Of a stretch of DNA of 64,000 nucleotides, positions 1 through 8,838 are shown in pieces; the first letter of the stretch is position 1; every line of letters begins with the position of its first letter. This stretch comes from an uncultured Cellvibrionales bacterium (GTDB lineage Bacteria; Pseudomonadota; Gammaproteobacteria; Pseudomonadales; Porticoccaceae), in NCBI GenBank assembly GCA_913031145.1, contig CAJWCO010000009.1, positions 1-64,000 on the forward strand. The letters are read 5' to 3'. Below the pieces are notes generated by a model, which saw only the letters and a program-made list of their open reading frames with translations, did no database searches and was not told the DNA's origin. Made by a program: the position numbers and the translations under genes.

Positions 1-2
1 TT

Positions 3-917
3 TTCTTTCAGGTAGTGTTTGTTGCTACCGCCATGTCAATTGTCTCGGGCGCGGTCGCTGAGCGCATGAAGCTGTGGGCGTTTTTGGCGTTCGCGGTGGT
101 GATGACTGGATTTATCTACCCTATGCAGGCCTTGTGGTCTTGGGGTGGTGGTTTCCTTGGTGAAACTATTGGCTATTCAGACTATGCTGGCTCGGGAATT
201 GTTCACCTGTGTGGTGCGGCAGCTGCGCTAGCCGGTGTTCTTGTTTTGGGTCCTCGGCTCGGCAAGTATTCAGCCGATGGTACACCGAACGCAATCCCGG
301 GTGCCAACATGCCACTAGCCGCACTGGGTATGTTTGTGCTGTGGATGGGATGGTTCGGCTTTAATGGCGGCTCTGAACTGATGGTGTCTAACGTCGACAG
401 CGCCAACAATGTTGCTAGTGTTTTTGTAAACACAAACGCAGCAGCAGCGGGCGGGCTGATCGCGGCCCTGATCGTTTCACAGAGAATGTTTGGTAAAGCA
501 GATTTGACCATGGCTATAAATGGCGCTTTGGCGGGCTTGGTGTCAATCACCGCAGACCCCTTGAGCCATTCTGGCGGGCTCTCCACTTTGATCGGCGCAC
601 TTGGCGGTGTCTTGGTAGTGTTTTCCATCCTGTTCTTGGACAAGTTGAAAATTGATGATCCTGTGGGCGCGATTTCTGTGCACGGTGTTGTGGGTATTTG
701 GGGTCTAATCGCGGTAACTTTCGGTGGCGAAGTAGGCTTGGGTGCTCAGTTAACGGGCGCCTTTGTGATCTTCACATGGACCTTCGTAACCAGTGGTATT
801 TGTTTCTACCTTATCGATATGGCGATGGGGATACGCGTGAGTGAAGAAGACGAACGCAAGGGTGTTGACAGTTCTGAGTGTGGAATTGATGCATACCCCG
901 AGTTTGCTCCTAAATAG
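3..917 (+). CDS. amt: Ammonium transporter, Amt family (5' end cut by window)
   Basis: This is an inner-membrane ammonium channel of the Amt/Mep/Rh family. The reading frame is open to the left edge (FFQVVFVATA precedes the first internal GTG at 15), so roughly the first quarter of a ~430-residue protein lies outside the window. The family signature DYAGSGIVH contains the first pore His of the twin-His pair. The second lies in SVHGVVGIWG, about residue 225 of the visible part. Multiple hydrophobic helices follow the Amt pattern. The tail after the last helix is short, hydrophilic and acidic. A PII gene follows, which fits the known control of Amt channels by GlnK, but a strong terminator separates the two. 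Identification is firm. Confidence 0.95.
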   Translation, partial: FFQVVFVATAMSIVSGAVAERMKLWAFLAFAVVMTGFIYPMQALWSWGGGFLGETIGYSDYAGSGIVHLCGAAAALAGVLVLGPRLGKYSADGTPNAIPGANMPLAALGMFVLWMGWFGFNGGSELMVSNVDSANNVASVFVNTNAAAAGGLIAALIVSQRMFGKADLTMAINGALAGLVSITADPLSHSGGLSTLIGALGGVLVVFSILFLDKLKIDDPVGAISVHGVVGIWGLIAVTFGGEVGLGAQLTGAFVIFTWTFVTSGICFYLIDMAMGIRVSEEDERKGVDSSECGIDAYPEFAPK

Positions 918-939
918 ATTACCCCTTGAGCGACATTTG

Positions 940-967
940 ACCGGGGCAACTTGCCCCGGTTTTTTTT
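940..967 (+). terminator. Rho-independent terminator after amt
   Basis: A perfect inverted repeat (ACCGGGGCAA and TTGCCCCGGT, one base between; realistically an 8-bp GC-rich stem with a 5-nt loop) is followed directly by eight T residues. It lies 23 bases after the amt stop and before the PII gene, so the PII gene probably has its own promoter or depends on read-through. Confidence 0.93.
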
Positions 968-1043
968 ATCTAAAAATCAACTCTTCCAAGCCCGTTTTGG
1001 GTTTTTTACAGATGCAATTATTGTTAAAAGCAGGTATCTTTAA

Positions 1044-1415
<372 letters not shown>

Positions 1416-1538
1416 GTTTTTTCGCGAGCGGTGATTGTGACTTTGGGTTCGTGATTTTCATGTCCTTGGTTTTTGATTGCTCATGAATCTGCGAGGGGTT
1501 AAAACGAACACTTTTCGCGGCGTGTGGAGCGTAATTAG

Positions 1539-2324
1539 ATGGCACTTCTAAGTATTAAACAAACATGGCTTCCGTCTGGAATGTCCGTAGACAGGGTTTT
1601 TGGCGCCGTGATTCTTGGGTTGTGGCTAATAACCTCCGTAATCGTGAGTGCTGAAGACAGTAAGGCTGAGGCTTTGGTGCTTGATAAATTACGCGCTGCG
1701 CGCGGCGACTTTACCTATGTATTACTCGGCGACGCAGGAATCCCGGGTTATAAGCGGGTTGCCGTAGAGAATGGTCCAACGCTTTATGTGGCTGCCGACG
1801 GCAGCCATTTTTTTGATGGCACTGCCTATGCCATAGCCCCAGGTGGCTTTGTCGACATAGCAGATCAGCTGTTAGTGGAAGTTCGTAAACAGGCGTTTGC
1901 TGGCCGCGAAAGCGCCGATATGATTGTCTTTCCGGCAAAAGGAGTGACACGCGCGAAAATTAATATTTTCACGGATATAGATTGTGGCTACTGTCGCAAA
2001 CTACACAATGAAGTGGATCAGTTAAATGCTTATGGTATTGAAGTCAGATACTTGGCATATCCTCGGGCGGGTCTTGAGTCACTTTCGTACCAAAAAATTG
2101 TGACCGCGTGGTGTGCAACTAACCCCCAAGATACGTTAACCCGACTTAAGCAGGGTGAAACGTTGCCTATGGAGACGTGTGAGCCGAATCCTGTAGCTGA
2201 GCACTTTACGTTGGGTCTTGAACTTGGAGTGACCGGAACGCCTGCAGTGATCATGATGGATGGAACTCTCGTGCCAGGCTATCAGCCTGCAAGCGCGTTT
2301 GCCGAGATGCTGGGTCTGTTATGA
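1539..2324 (+). CDS. dsbC: Periplasmic disulfide isomerase DsbC
   Basis: This 261-residue protein has an N-terminal hydrophobic signal segment, a DsbC dimerisation domain and a C-terminal thioredoxin fold. The active site is C149-G-Y-C152, and a cis-Pro motif TGTPAV lies near residue 235. DsbC isomerises wrong disulfides in periplasmic proteins and is kept reduced by DsbD. Two further Cys (WCA and ETCEP) fit the structural disulfide of DsbC. The chosen ATG has a GGAG nine bases upstream, but it makes the signal segment long; an internal ATG at 1581 (residue 15) is possible. The order dsbC-hom-thrC is that of Pseudomonas. Confidence 0.92.
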   Translation: MALLSIKQTWLPSGMSVDRVFGAVILGLWLITSVIVSAEDSKAEALVLDKLRAARGDFTYVLLGDAGIPGYKRVAVENGPTLYVAADGSHFFDGTAYAIAPGGFVDIADQLLVEVRKQAFAGRESADMIVFPAKGVTRAKINIFTDIDCGYCRKLHNEVDQLNAYGIEVRYLAYPRAGLESLSYQKIVTAWCATNPQDTLTRLKQGETLPMETCEPNPVAEHFTLGLELGVTGTPAVIMMDGTLVPGYQPASAFAEMLGLL

Positions 2325-2405
2325 CGTTAGGGCAGTTGGGCAGCAACATTTCTCAGTGCGTTGCAATTGCGTTCTCGTTTAAATAGTGTCGTGAAAGGAG
2401 TGAAT

Positions 2406-3713
2406 GTGCGCGTTGTTCAAATAGGTATTTGTGGGCTTGGGACGGTCGGTTCAGGGGTTTACGAGATTCTCAAGCGGAACGGTGGGTTGATTAGTAGCCG
2501 CGCTAATTGTGCTATCGAGGTCACCCATGTAGGAGCCAGACGCGACCACCCAAATTGTGATACTCAATCCACTCGGGTGTCGAGAGATGTTTTTGATGTC
2601 GCGAAGGATCCAGACATTGACATCGTTGTAGAATTGATTGGTGGCACGAGCGTGGCCTTCGATCTCGTGATGATGTCGATCAATAATGGCAAGCACGTAG
2701 TGACCGCAAATAAAGCCCTGATAGCGGAAAATGGGGCAGAAATTTTCGCTGCCGCCGCACAGCGTGGGGTGACAGTGGCTTATGAAGCAGCCGTAGCGGG
2801 TGGAATTCCCATTATTAAGGTACTCCGTGAAGGTCTTGCGGGTAATCAGATCAATTGGCTGGCAGGGATTATTAACGGTACGAGTAACTTCATCCTATCG
2901 GAGATGGCAAGTAAACAGCGCGAGTTTGCTGACGTGCTCAAAGAAGCGCAAGAAAAAGGCTATGCCGAGGCTGATCCAACGTTTGACATTGAAGGGGTTG
3001 ATGCCGCACATAAATTGGCGATCCTTGCGTCGATAGCATTTGCTATGCCGTTAAACATTGAAGACATTTATATGGAGGGGATCACGCAATTGCAGCCCTG
3101 TGATGTTACTTACGCTGCGGATCTGGGCTACGTGATTAAGCATCTTGGAGTAGCGCGTCAAACTACTGAGGGTGTGGAGTTAAGAGTGCATCCAACGCTT
3201 GTCCCCGTCAGTTGCTTACTTGCGGGCGTTAACGACGTACTGAATGCTGTGATGATTCATTCGGATGCGTTGGGAAGTTCGCTTTTTTATGGTCGAGGTG
3301 CTGGATCCGAACCAACGGCGTCTTCGGTTATCGCAGATATTGTGGATATCAGCCGAGTCATTGATAATCCGCCATCCACTTGGGTCTCGGCGCTGGGGTG
3401 TCAATTAGAGGCACTAGACGCGCCGAAAATGGTTCCCATGGAATGTGTAGAAACGTGTTTTTATCTGCGTTTCGCGATGCGCGACACACCCGGCGCATTG
3501 TCTGATGCGACTAAAATCCTTGCAGAAACCTCCATTAGTATTGAAGCCATTGTTCAAAAAGAGCAACCCGCAGGGGCCGACTTTGTGGATGTTATTGTGG
3601 TGACCGACCGAGTCCGCGAGGCTGAGTGCAAGCAGGCGGTAAGCCAGATAGAGGCGCTATCGACCGTGCATGGTTCGGTGGTAACGATTCGCTTGGAACG
3701 CCTCGACGACTAA
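2406..3713 (+). CDS. hom: Homoserine dehydrogenase
   Basis: This enzyme reduces aspartate semialdehyde to homoserine, the branch point to threonine and methionine. The GTG start at 2406 lies five bases after AAAGGAG and gives the 435-residue length usual in Pseudomonas; upstream in-frame codons would add about 15 unconserved residues. The Rossmann motif GLGTVG is at residues 10-15, the NKA motif near residue 100, and the homoserine-binding core contains GTSNFIL. A C-terminal ACT domain from about residue 353 implies feedback control by threonine. It is a stand-alone enzyme with no aspartokinase fusion. thrC follows after 25 bases, so the two are probably one operon. Confidence 0.96.
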   Translation: MRVVQIGICGLGTVGSGVYEILKRNGGLISSRANCAIEVTHVGARRDHPNCDTQSTRVSRDVFDVAKDPDIDIVVELIGGTSVAFDLVMMSINNGKHVVTANKALIAENGAEIFAAAAQRGVTVAYEAAVAGGIPIIKVLREGLAGNQINWLAGIINGTSNFILSEMASKQREFADVLKEAQEKGYAEADPTFDIEGVDAAHKLAILASIAFAMPLNIEDIYMEGITQLQPCDVTYAADLGYVIKHLGVARQTTEGVELRVHPTLVPVSCLLAGVNDVLNAVMIHSDALGSSLFYGRGAGSEPTASSVIADIVDISRVIDNPPSTWVSALGCQLEALDAPKMVPMECVETCFYLRFAMRDTPGALSDATKILAETSISIEAIVQKEQPAGADFVDVIVVTDRVREAECKQAVSQIEALSTVHGSVVTIRLERLDD

Positions 3714-3738
3714 TTGAATTCGCAAAAGGAAAGACCTG

Positions 3739-5145
3739 ATGTTGTATGTGAGTACCCGTGGCGGTTGCCCTGCGAAAACCTTTGATGAGGTAATCTTGAC
3801 AGGGTTGGCAGCCGATGGAGGATTATTTGTTCCGCAGACGATCCCTCATTTTGCAGTGGAGGATATTGCAAGCTGGGCAGGTGATTCTTACCAGGAGCTG
3901 GCGTTTAAAGTGATGCATCCATTTGTGGGAGGGTGTATTCCGGATGAAGATCTTGTCGAGCTGATTCGACGGGCGTATGGAAACTTCCGTCACGAGGCGA
4001 TTGCGCCGTTAGTGCAAACAGGACACAACGAGTGGATACTTGAGTTATTCCATGGACCGACGTTAGCATTTAAAGATTTTGCTTTGCAATTTCTCGGCCA
4101 TCTTTTAGATTATAGCCTCGAAAAACGTGATCAAAAAGTGGTGATTATGGGTGCCACGTCTGGAGATACAGGGTCAGCAGCTATTGAAGGTTGCAGGCGC
4201 TGCAGTAATGTGGACATGTTTATTTTGCATCCTCATCAGCGCGTATCTGATGTGCAGAGACGGCAGATGACCACTGTCATGGCGGATAACATCCATAATA
4301 TTGCCTTGCAAGGTACGTTCGATGATTGTCAGAACATGGTCAAGGCTTGTTTTTCGGATCAGTCTTTTCTTCCTGATAATCGGCAACTTGTTGCGGTCAA
4401 TTCAATTAATTGGGCGCGTATTATGGCGCAGATTGTCTACTATTTTTGGGCATCGCTTCAGCTTGGAGGCCCACTCCGTCCCATTTCGTTTGCGGTGCCT
4501 ACTGGGAATTTTGGAGACATTTTCGCAGGCTATTTGGCCTCTAAAATGGGGCTTCCCATTGAACAGCTCGTGATTGCGACCAATCAGAACGATATCTTAC
4601 ATCGTTGTATTAGCTTTAATGACCATACGACACAGCCACTACAACAAAGTTTAGCGCCGAGTATGGATATTATGATTTCGAGTAATTTTGAACGCTTGTT
4701 GTTTGATGTCCACGGGGGCGATGGCGCGGCGATTGTTGGTTTAATGGCGGATGCTAAAGGTGGACATATGCAGCTGAGCGCTGGGGTATTAGAAACCCTG
4801 CGTAAACAGTTTTCCAGTTATCGATGCGATGACAAGGAGATGTTAGCGGCCATTGCTGATGTTTATGCCAACAGCGGTTACTTACTAGACCCACATACAG
4901 CAATTGGACTCAATGCGGCGCGGAGTCAGCGTGCCAACCTCAAGACGCCGATGGTGACCTTAGCGACCGCGCATCCTGCGAAGTTCCCAGATGCGGTTAA
5001 AGAAGCGGGGTATCCGTCAGACCCGCCATTGCCTGCGCACATGAGTGGCTTATTTGCGCGCCCAGAACGTTTTTGTGTGCTTGAAAATCGGCGCTCTGTT
5101 GTGGAGCAGTTTATGGCTCAGAAAATCAATGTAAAGCCTGTTTAA
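3739..5145 (+). CDS. thrC: Threonine synthase
   Basis: This 468-residue PLP enzyme converts O-phosphohomoserine to threonine. The N-terminus MLYVSTRGG is typical of the long gammaproteobacterial/yeast type. The PLP lysine is K112 in LAFKDFALQ, and the phosphate-binding loop GATSGDTGSAA follows at about 139-149. An AAAGGAAAG ribosome-binding site precedes the ATG. It ends the hom-thrC pair; thrB is not in the window. Confidence 0.96.
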   Translation: MLYVSTRGGCPAKTFDEVILTGLAADGGLFVPQTIPHFAVEDIASWAGDSYQELAFKVMHPFVGGCIPDEDLVELIRRAYGNFRHEAIAPLVQTGHNEWILELFHGPTLAFKDFALQFLGHLLDYSLEKRDQKVVIMGATSGDTGSAAIEGCRRCSNVDMFILHPHQRVSDVQRRQMTTVMADNIHNIALQGTFDDCQNMVKACFSDQSFLPDNRQLVAVNSINWARIMAQIVYYFWASLQLGGPLRPISFAVPTGNFGDIFAGYLASKMGLPIEQLVIATNQNDILHRCISFNDHTTQPLQQSLAPSMDIMISSNFERLLFDVHGGDGAAIVGLMADAKGGHMQLSAGVLETLRKQFSSYRCDDKEMLAAIADVYANSGYLLDPHTAIGLNAARSQRANLKTPMVTLATAHPAKFPDAVKEAGYPSDPPLPAHMSGLFARPERFCVLENRRSVVEQFMAQKINVKPV

Positions 5146-5319
5146 AGACACTACGGATTGACTGCATTGAGCCGCTATTGCTGGCGCCCGTGATTCAGAG
5201 GGAGTATTGCGCTAAACGGATGTTGGTCGAAAGTAATCTGCGTGCCGTATACTCTATATTATAGGTGCGGACCCTGTCATAGACGCCGAGTCTGCTATCG
5301 ATACGAGCGGTAAATCACG

Positions 5320-5505
5320 ATGAACGAAACGCCAAAATTATCCGATGAAGACTTGCAGCGAGTTGAGCAGTTCATTAACAGTGGTTATAACAGTACTGAG
5401 CGTGGCCCATTTAGAGGCTGGGTTTTGTTCGCAGCAACGTGGGGCGTGGTCGCTGCTCTAGGAGCGATTAGTTACTACATTGGCCAGTGGGCAGGATATT
5501 TGTAG
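5320..5505 (+). CDS. DUF3094-like small membrane protein
   Basis: This 61-residue protein has a hydrophilic N-terminus (LSDEDLQRVEQFI), then ERGPFRGW, then one transmembrane helix at about residues 34-53. This plan (acidic start, VE-x-F/Y, ER-x-PFR, single helix) is what I recall of DUF3094 proteins in Pseudomonas and relatives; their function is unknown. The family call is from memory and moderately sure. Two overlapping -10-like hexamers (TATACT, TATATT) lie 50-70 bases upstream. The gene stands alone between thrC and recJ. The 196-base gap to recJ holds a 9-bp stem (around 5533-5561, one G-U pair) without a T run. Confidence 0.75.
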   Translation: MNETPKLSDEDLQRVEQFINSGYNSTERGPFRGWVLFAATWGVVAALGAISYYIGQWAGYL

Positions 5506-5701
5506 CGCCCATAACACTTTTTGAGGCCCGAGTGATGCTCGCTAGACGAAGCTGAGCGAGCGTGAGTGGTTTAGTCCTTAAAACTCTTTTTTATCCCTAC
5601 CTAGCGAACGAGGGAAGGTCTTAGTCGATGGTCTCTTGGCCCCAGCGCTCTCTTCGAAATCGAACGTTGTGTAGTGCGGCCCTCGCATGGAGCTTATTCC
5701 T

Positions 5702-7468
5702 ATGCAGAAGATGATCCATCGCCGTGGCGCGCCCGAGATACCACGTGCTCTCTCTGCGTTGGATCCTTTATTACAAAGGATCTATGCGACCCGCGGTATT
5801 TGTGAAGCGCAGGAATTGGATCGCGGGCTTGCGGGTCTGCCGCATCCCAACCAACTGTTGGGTATTGACGCAGCAGTGACTCGATTGCTACACGCTTTAA
5901 AACTGCAACAGCGCGTTGTGGTTGTTGGGGATTTTGATGCTGATGGCGCAACGAGTTCGGCGCTAATGGTGATGGGTTTGCGCGCGATGGGTTTTCAGTC
6001 AGTGCGCTTTTTAGTGCCTAACCGGTTTGAGTTTGGGTATGGATTGACACCGGAAATTGTCGTGTTGGCAAGTGCACACGATCCTGACCTTATCCTGACC
6101 GTCGATAATGGAATGTCGAGTCTGGCGGGAGTGGTCGAGGCGAATCGCCGCCTAATCGATGTGGTGATTACCGACCATCATTTGCCGGGCGACGCGTTGC
6201 CAGCGGCGTGCGCGATAGTCAACCCAAATCAGCTCGGATGTTCGTTCCCGAGTAAAAATCTTGCTGGAGTTGGTGTTGCATTTTATCTATTAACTGCACT
6301 GAGAACGGCGTTAAGAGAAGTGGATGGGTTTTTGGAGCAAGGCATAGCGGAGCCCAATATTGCGACGTGGCTTGATCTTGTGGCGCTGGGTACCGTTGCC
6401 GACGTAGTGCCGCTTGATCGGGTTAATCGTATTCTTATTCATCAGGGTCTTTTGCGTATTCGAAGGGGGTACTGTCGTCCCGGTATTGCAGCCTTGTTGA
6501 GGGTAGCTGGTAAAAATCCAAGTGACCTTGTGGCCAGCGATTTGGGTTTTGCTATTGGACCTCGATTAAATGCCGCAGGACGTCTGGACGATATGTCAGT
6601 CGGGATTCACTGTTTATTGACCGAAGATGCACAAGAGGCTTTGGTTGCAGCCAATCAGTTGGATGCATTGAACCGCGATCGAAAAGTGATCGAACAGGGT
6701 ATGCAAGAAGAGGCGAAGCAACTCATGGAACAACTAGATGTTGCAGAGAATGCGAACTTGCCGAGTGTGCTCTGTTTGTTTCAACCGGACTGGCATGAGG
6801 GTGTGGTTGGACTCCTCGCCTCGAGAATAAAAGATCAGTACCAGCGTCCTGTGGTTGCTTTTGCGCGCCAGTCAGTCGTGCAAGGCTCGTCGTCTAGTTC
6901 GCCGGAATTAAAAGGATCATGCCGATCGATTCCTAAACTCCACATAAGAGATGCACTTGACGCGGTGGCGGCTCGTCACCCTACGATACTGACAAAGTTT
7001 GGGGGCCATGCGATGGCTGCGGGGTTGAGCATCGCTGAAGAACACTACGGAGAATTTGTCGAAGCGCTGACCGACGTTGTAACAGAGCGGTTGACGGCGA
7101 CAGATTTTGAGGAGGTCCTAATGACCGATGGTATGCTAACGCCGGAACAGTTATCGTTGCAGACGGCGGTTATGTTGCGCGCCGAAGGACCGTGGGGGCA
7201 GCAGTTTTCGGAGCCAGTGTTTGACGGTACTTTTGTTTTGTTGGAGCAACGTGTCGTTGCCGATAGACATTTGAAATTGGTGATAGCGCATCCCGCGCAA
7301 CCGAACCGGCGTTTGGATGCTATCCACTTTAATATAGATCCTGAAGATTGGCCAAATGCAGGTATTAAGCAGGTTGAATGCGTGTATCGCCTTGATATTA
7401 ACGACTACAAAGGGCTGCAGAAACTGCAATTAATTATTGATTACCTGGCGCCAACGGCGCACGCTTAG
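5702..7468 (+). CDS. recJ: Single-stranded-DNA exonuclease RecJ
   Basis: This 588-residue DHH-family 5'-3' exonuclease acts in recombination and mismatch repair. The metal-binding motifs are visible: GDFDADGATS near residue 76, DNG near 135, and DHH at about 158-160. A DHHA1 domain with GGHAMAAGL lies near residue 435, and the last ~130 residues form the OB-fold region. The ATG at 5702 is preferred to that at 5687 because GGAG lies nine bases upstream. In many gammaproteobacteria recJ sits next to prfB; here it is 7 kb away. Its 3' end overlaps the convergent tesA by 35 bases. Confidence 0.95.
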   Translation: MQKMIHRRGAPEIPRALSALDPLLQRIYATRGICEAQELDRGLAGLPHPNQLLGIDAAVTRLLHALKLQQRVVVVGDFDADGATSSALMVMGLRAMGFQSVRFLVPNRFEFGYGLTPEIVVLASAHDPDLILTVDNGMSSLAGVVEANRRLIDVVITDHHLPGDALPAACAIVNPNQLGCSFPSKNLAGVGVAFYLLTALRTALREVDGFLEQGIAEPNIATWLDLVALGTVADVVPLDRVNRILIHQGLLRIRRGYCRPGIAALLRVAGKNPSDLVASDLGFAIGPRLNAAGRLDDMSVGIHCLLTEDAQEALVAANQLDALNRDRKVIEQGMQEEAKQLMEQLDVAENANLPSVLCLFQPDWHEGVVGLLASRIKDQYQRPVVAFARQSVVQGSSSSSPELKGSCRSIPKLHIRDALDAVAARHPTILTKFGGHAMAAGLSIAEEHYGEFVEALTDVVTERLTATDFEEVLMTDGMLTPEQLSLQTAVMLRAEGPWGQQFSEPVFDGTFVLLEQRVVADRHLKLVIAHPAQPNRRLDAIHFNIDPEDWPNAGIKQVECVYRLDINDYKGLQKLQLIIDYLAPTAHA

Positions 7469-8066
7469 CAACGATGTTAGGGGCTAAAATCGAGTTCAAA
7501 AAAGCACGTACGGCACGCGCGATGATTGGCTGCGCGGCAGCATTGGGATGCAGGCCATCGCTTAGAATGAAATTCTTTGAGATGAGGATTTCATCAAAAT
7601 TGAAAGGCATTAATGGCACGTTCGACTGGCGCGCGATAGTACCATAGAGATTGGCGAACCCTTCGCCGTATCGTCGGCCGTAATTGGGTGGAATACGCAT
7701 CCCAAACAATGAAGGTTGAACTTGATGTTTTTTGCAAAGTTCTATCATGGCAGTAATATTTTTGGCAATCAGCGGAAGCGGGTGGCCACGCAGTCCGTCG
7801 TTGGCGCCGAGTGCAATCAAAACGTAATCGGGTTTGATGTCGACGAGAAGCAGGGGCAGCCGCGCAAAGCCACCGCCGGTCGTATCGCCGCTAATGCTGG
7901 CATTGACAATACGGTGGTTGGGCAGCTCGTTGCTCAATAGATTAACCCAGCCCTGTTCTTCTGCGATACCGTAGGAGGCGCTGAGACTGTCCCCTAAAAT
8001 AAGCAGTGTGGCGCTGTGCCCGAGTTGACTGAAAAAAAGGAACACACAAACGAGCCATTTAATCAT
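7434..8066 (-). CDS. tesA: Periplasmic acyl-CoA thioesterase / lysophospholipase (SGNH)
   Basis: This is a 210-residue SGNH hydrolase with a signal peptide (cut near residue 19) and the GDSLS block at 25-29, nucleophile S27. The oxyanion blocks GD and GAND, and a C-terminal DGLHP catalytic Asp/His pair, are present. TesA proteins hydrolyse acyl-CoA and lysophospholipid in the periplasm. The ATG at 8066 is preferred to an upstream TTG. The gene is divergent from ybbA-ybbP, the arrangement known from E. coli and Pseudomonas. Confidence 0.92.
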   Translation of the reverse strand: MIKWLVCVFLFFSQLGHSATLLILGDSLSASYGIAEEQGWVNLLSNELPNHRIVNASISGDTTGGGFARLPLLLVDIKPDYVLIALGANDGLRGHPLPLIAKNITAMIELCKKHQVQPSLFGMRIPPNYGRRYGEGFANLYGTIARQSNVPLMPFNFDEILISKNFILSDGLHPNAAAQPIIARAVRAFLNSILAPNIVAKRAPLAPGNQ

Positions 8067-8151
8067 ATTATACAATTCATCTTGTTGAGATCACCGTGTC
8101 TAGGAGATTGCCATCAAGATACCAGAATGAACCAATTAGTGGAAAGCTCTT

Positions 8152-8838
8152 ATGATCAAGGCCTATAAAATCAGTAAAAAAGTTCCTATTGCCGATACTG
8201 AATTAACTATTTTAGAAGCATTAAGTCTCACCGTCGAAGCAGGAGAGAGTCTTGCGATTGTAGGCCCCTCAGGCTCCGGAAAGTCGACATTACTCGGTAT
8301 TCTCGCGGGTCTCGATTTGCCATCTAGCGGTTCGGTACACATCGATGGACAAAACATTACTGCTATGACAGAGGACGCCAGAGCTGAGATGCGCGCGCGC
8401 TATGTGGGTTTTGTATTTCAGTCATTTCACCTACTTCCAGGGCTGACCGCACAAGAAAATGTGGCGCTACCGTTAGAATTAAGAAGCGATAAGGCGGCGA
8501 TGGATACGGCAGCTCGTTACCTGCAAAGAGTCGGCTTGGCCGATCGCATGACCCATTATCCACGCCAGTTATCAGGCGGTGAGCAACAGCGCGTTGCTGT
8601 TGCACGAGCATTCGCGTGCCAGCCAAGAATTTTGTTTGCTGATGAACCCACGGGCAACTTAGATATTGTGACCGGTGCGACCATTAATGATCTCCTGTTT
8701 CAGCTGAATCAGGAGGAGGGTACCACATTAGTCATTGTCACCCATGAAAATAGCTTGGCGGCTCGATGTGGTCGCCGATTACACTTGCAATGCGGGACAC
8801 AATTTACGCCAGTTGAGGAGATGACCGTTAAATGTTAG
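8152..8838 (+). CDS. ybbA: ABC transporter ATP-binding protein YbbA
   Basis: This is a 228-residue ABC ATPase of the LolD/MacB group. Walker A is GPSGSGKST (38-46), the signature [14 protein letters not shown] begins at 140, and Walker B is ILFADEP (160-166), followed by the D-loop. The ybbP start overlaps its last seven bases, so the two are translationally coupled and form one transporter with YbbP. Its substrate is not established; location beside the secreted thioesterase TesA suggests an envelope role (inference). Confidence 0.93.
   Translation: MIKAYKISKKVPIADTELTILEALSLTVEAGESLAIVGPSGSGKSTLLGILAGLDLPSSGSVHIDGQNITAMTEDARAEMRARYVGFVFQSFHLLPGLTAQENVALPLELRSDKAAMDTAARYLQRVGLADRMTHYPRQLSGGEQQRVAVARAFACQPRILFADEPTGNLDIVTGATINDLLFQLNQEEGTTLVIVTHENSLAARCGRRLHLQCGTQFTPVEEMTVKC

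Noticed and set aside
203-643. 146-codon minus-strand frame inside amt
   Set aside because: It is antisense to the conserved ammonium transporter and has no family resemblance; its Ala/Pro/Ser-rich composition is typical of a shadow frame.
5533-5561. Terminator between the DUF3094-like gene and recJ
   Set aside because: There is a 9-bp stem with one G-U pair, but no T run follows, so I do not call it a terminator.
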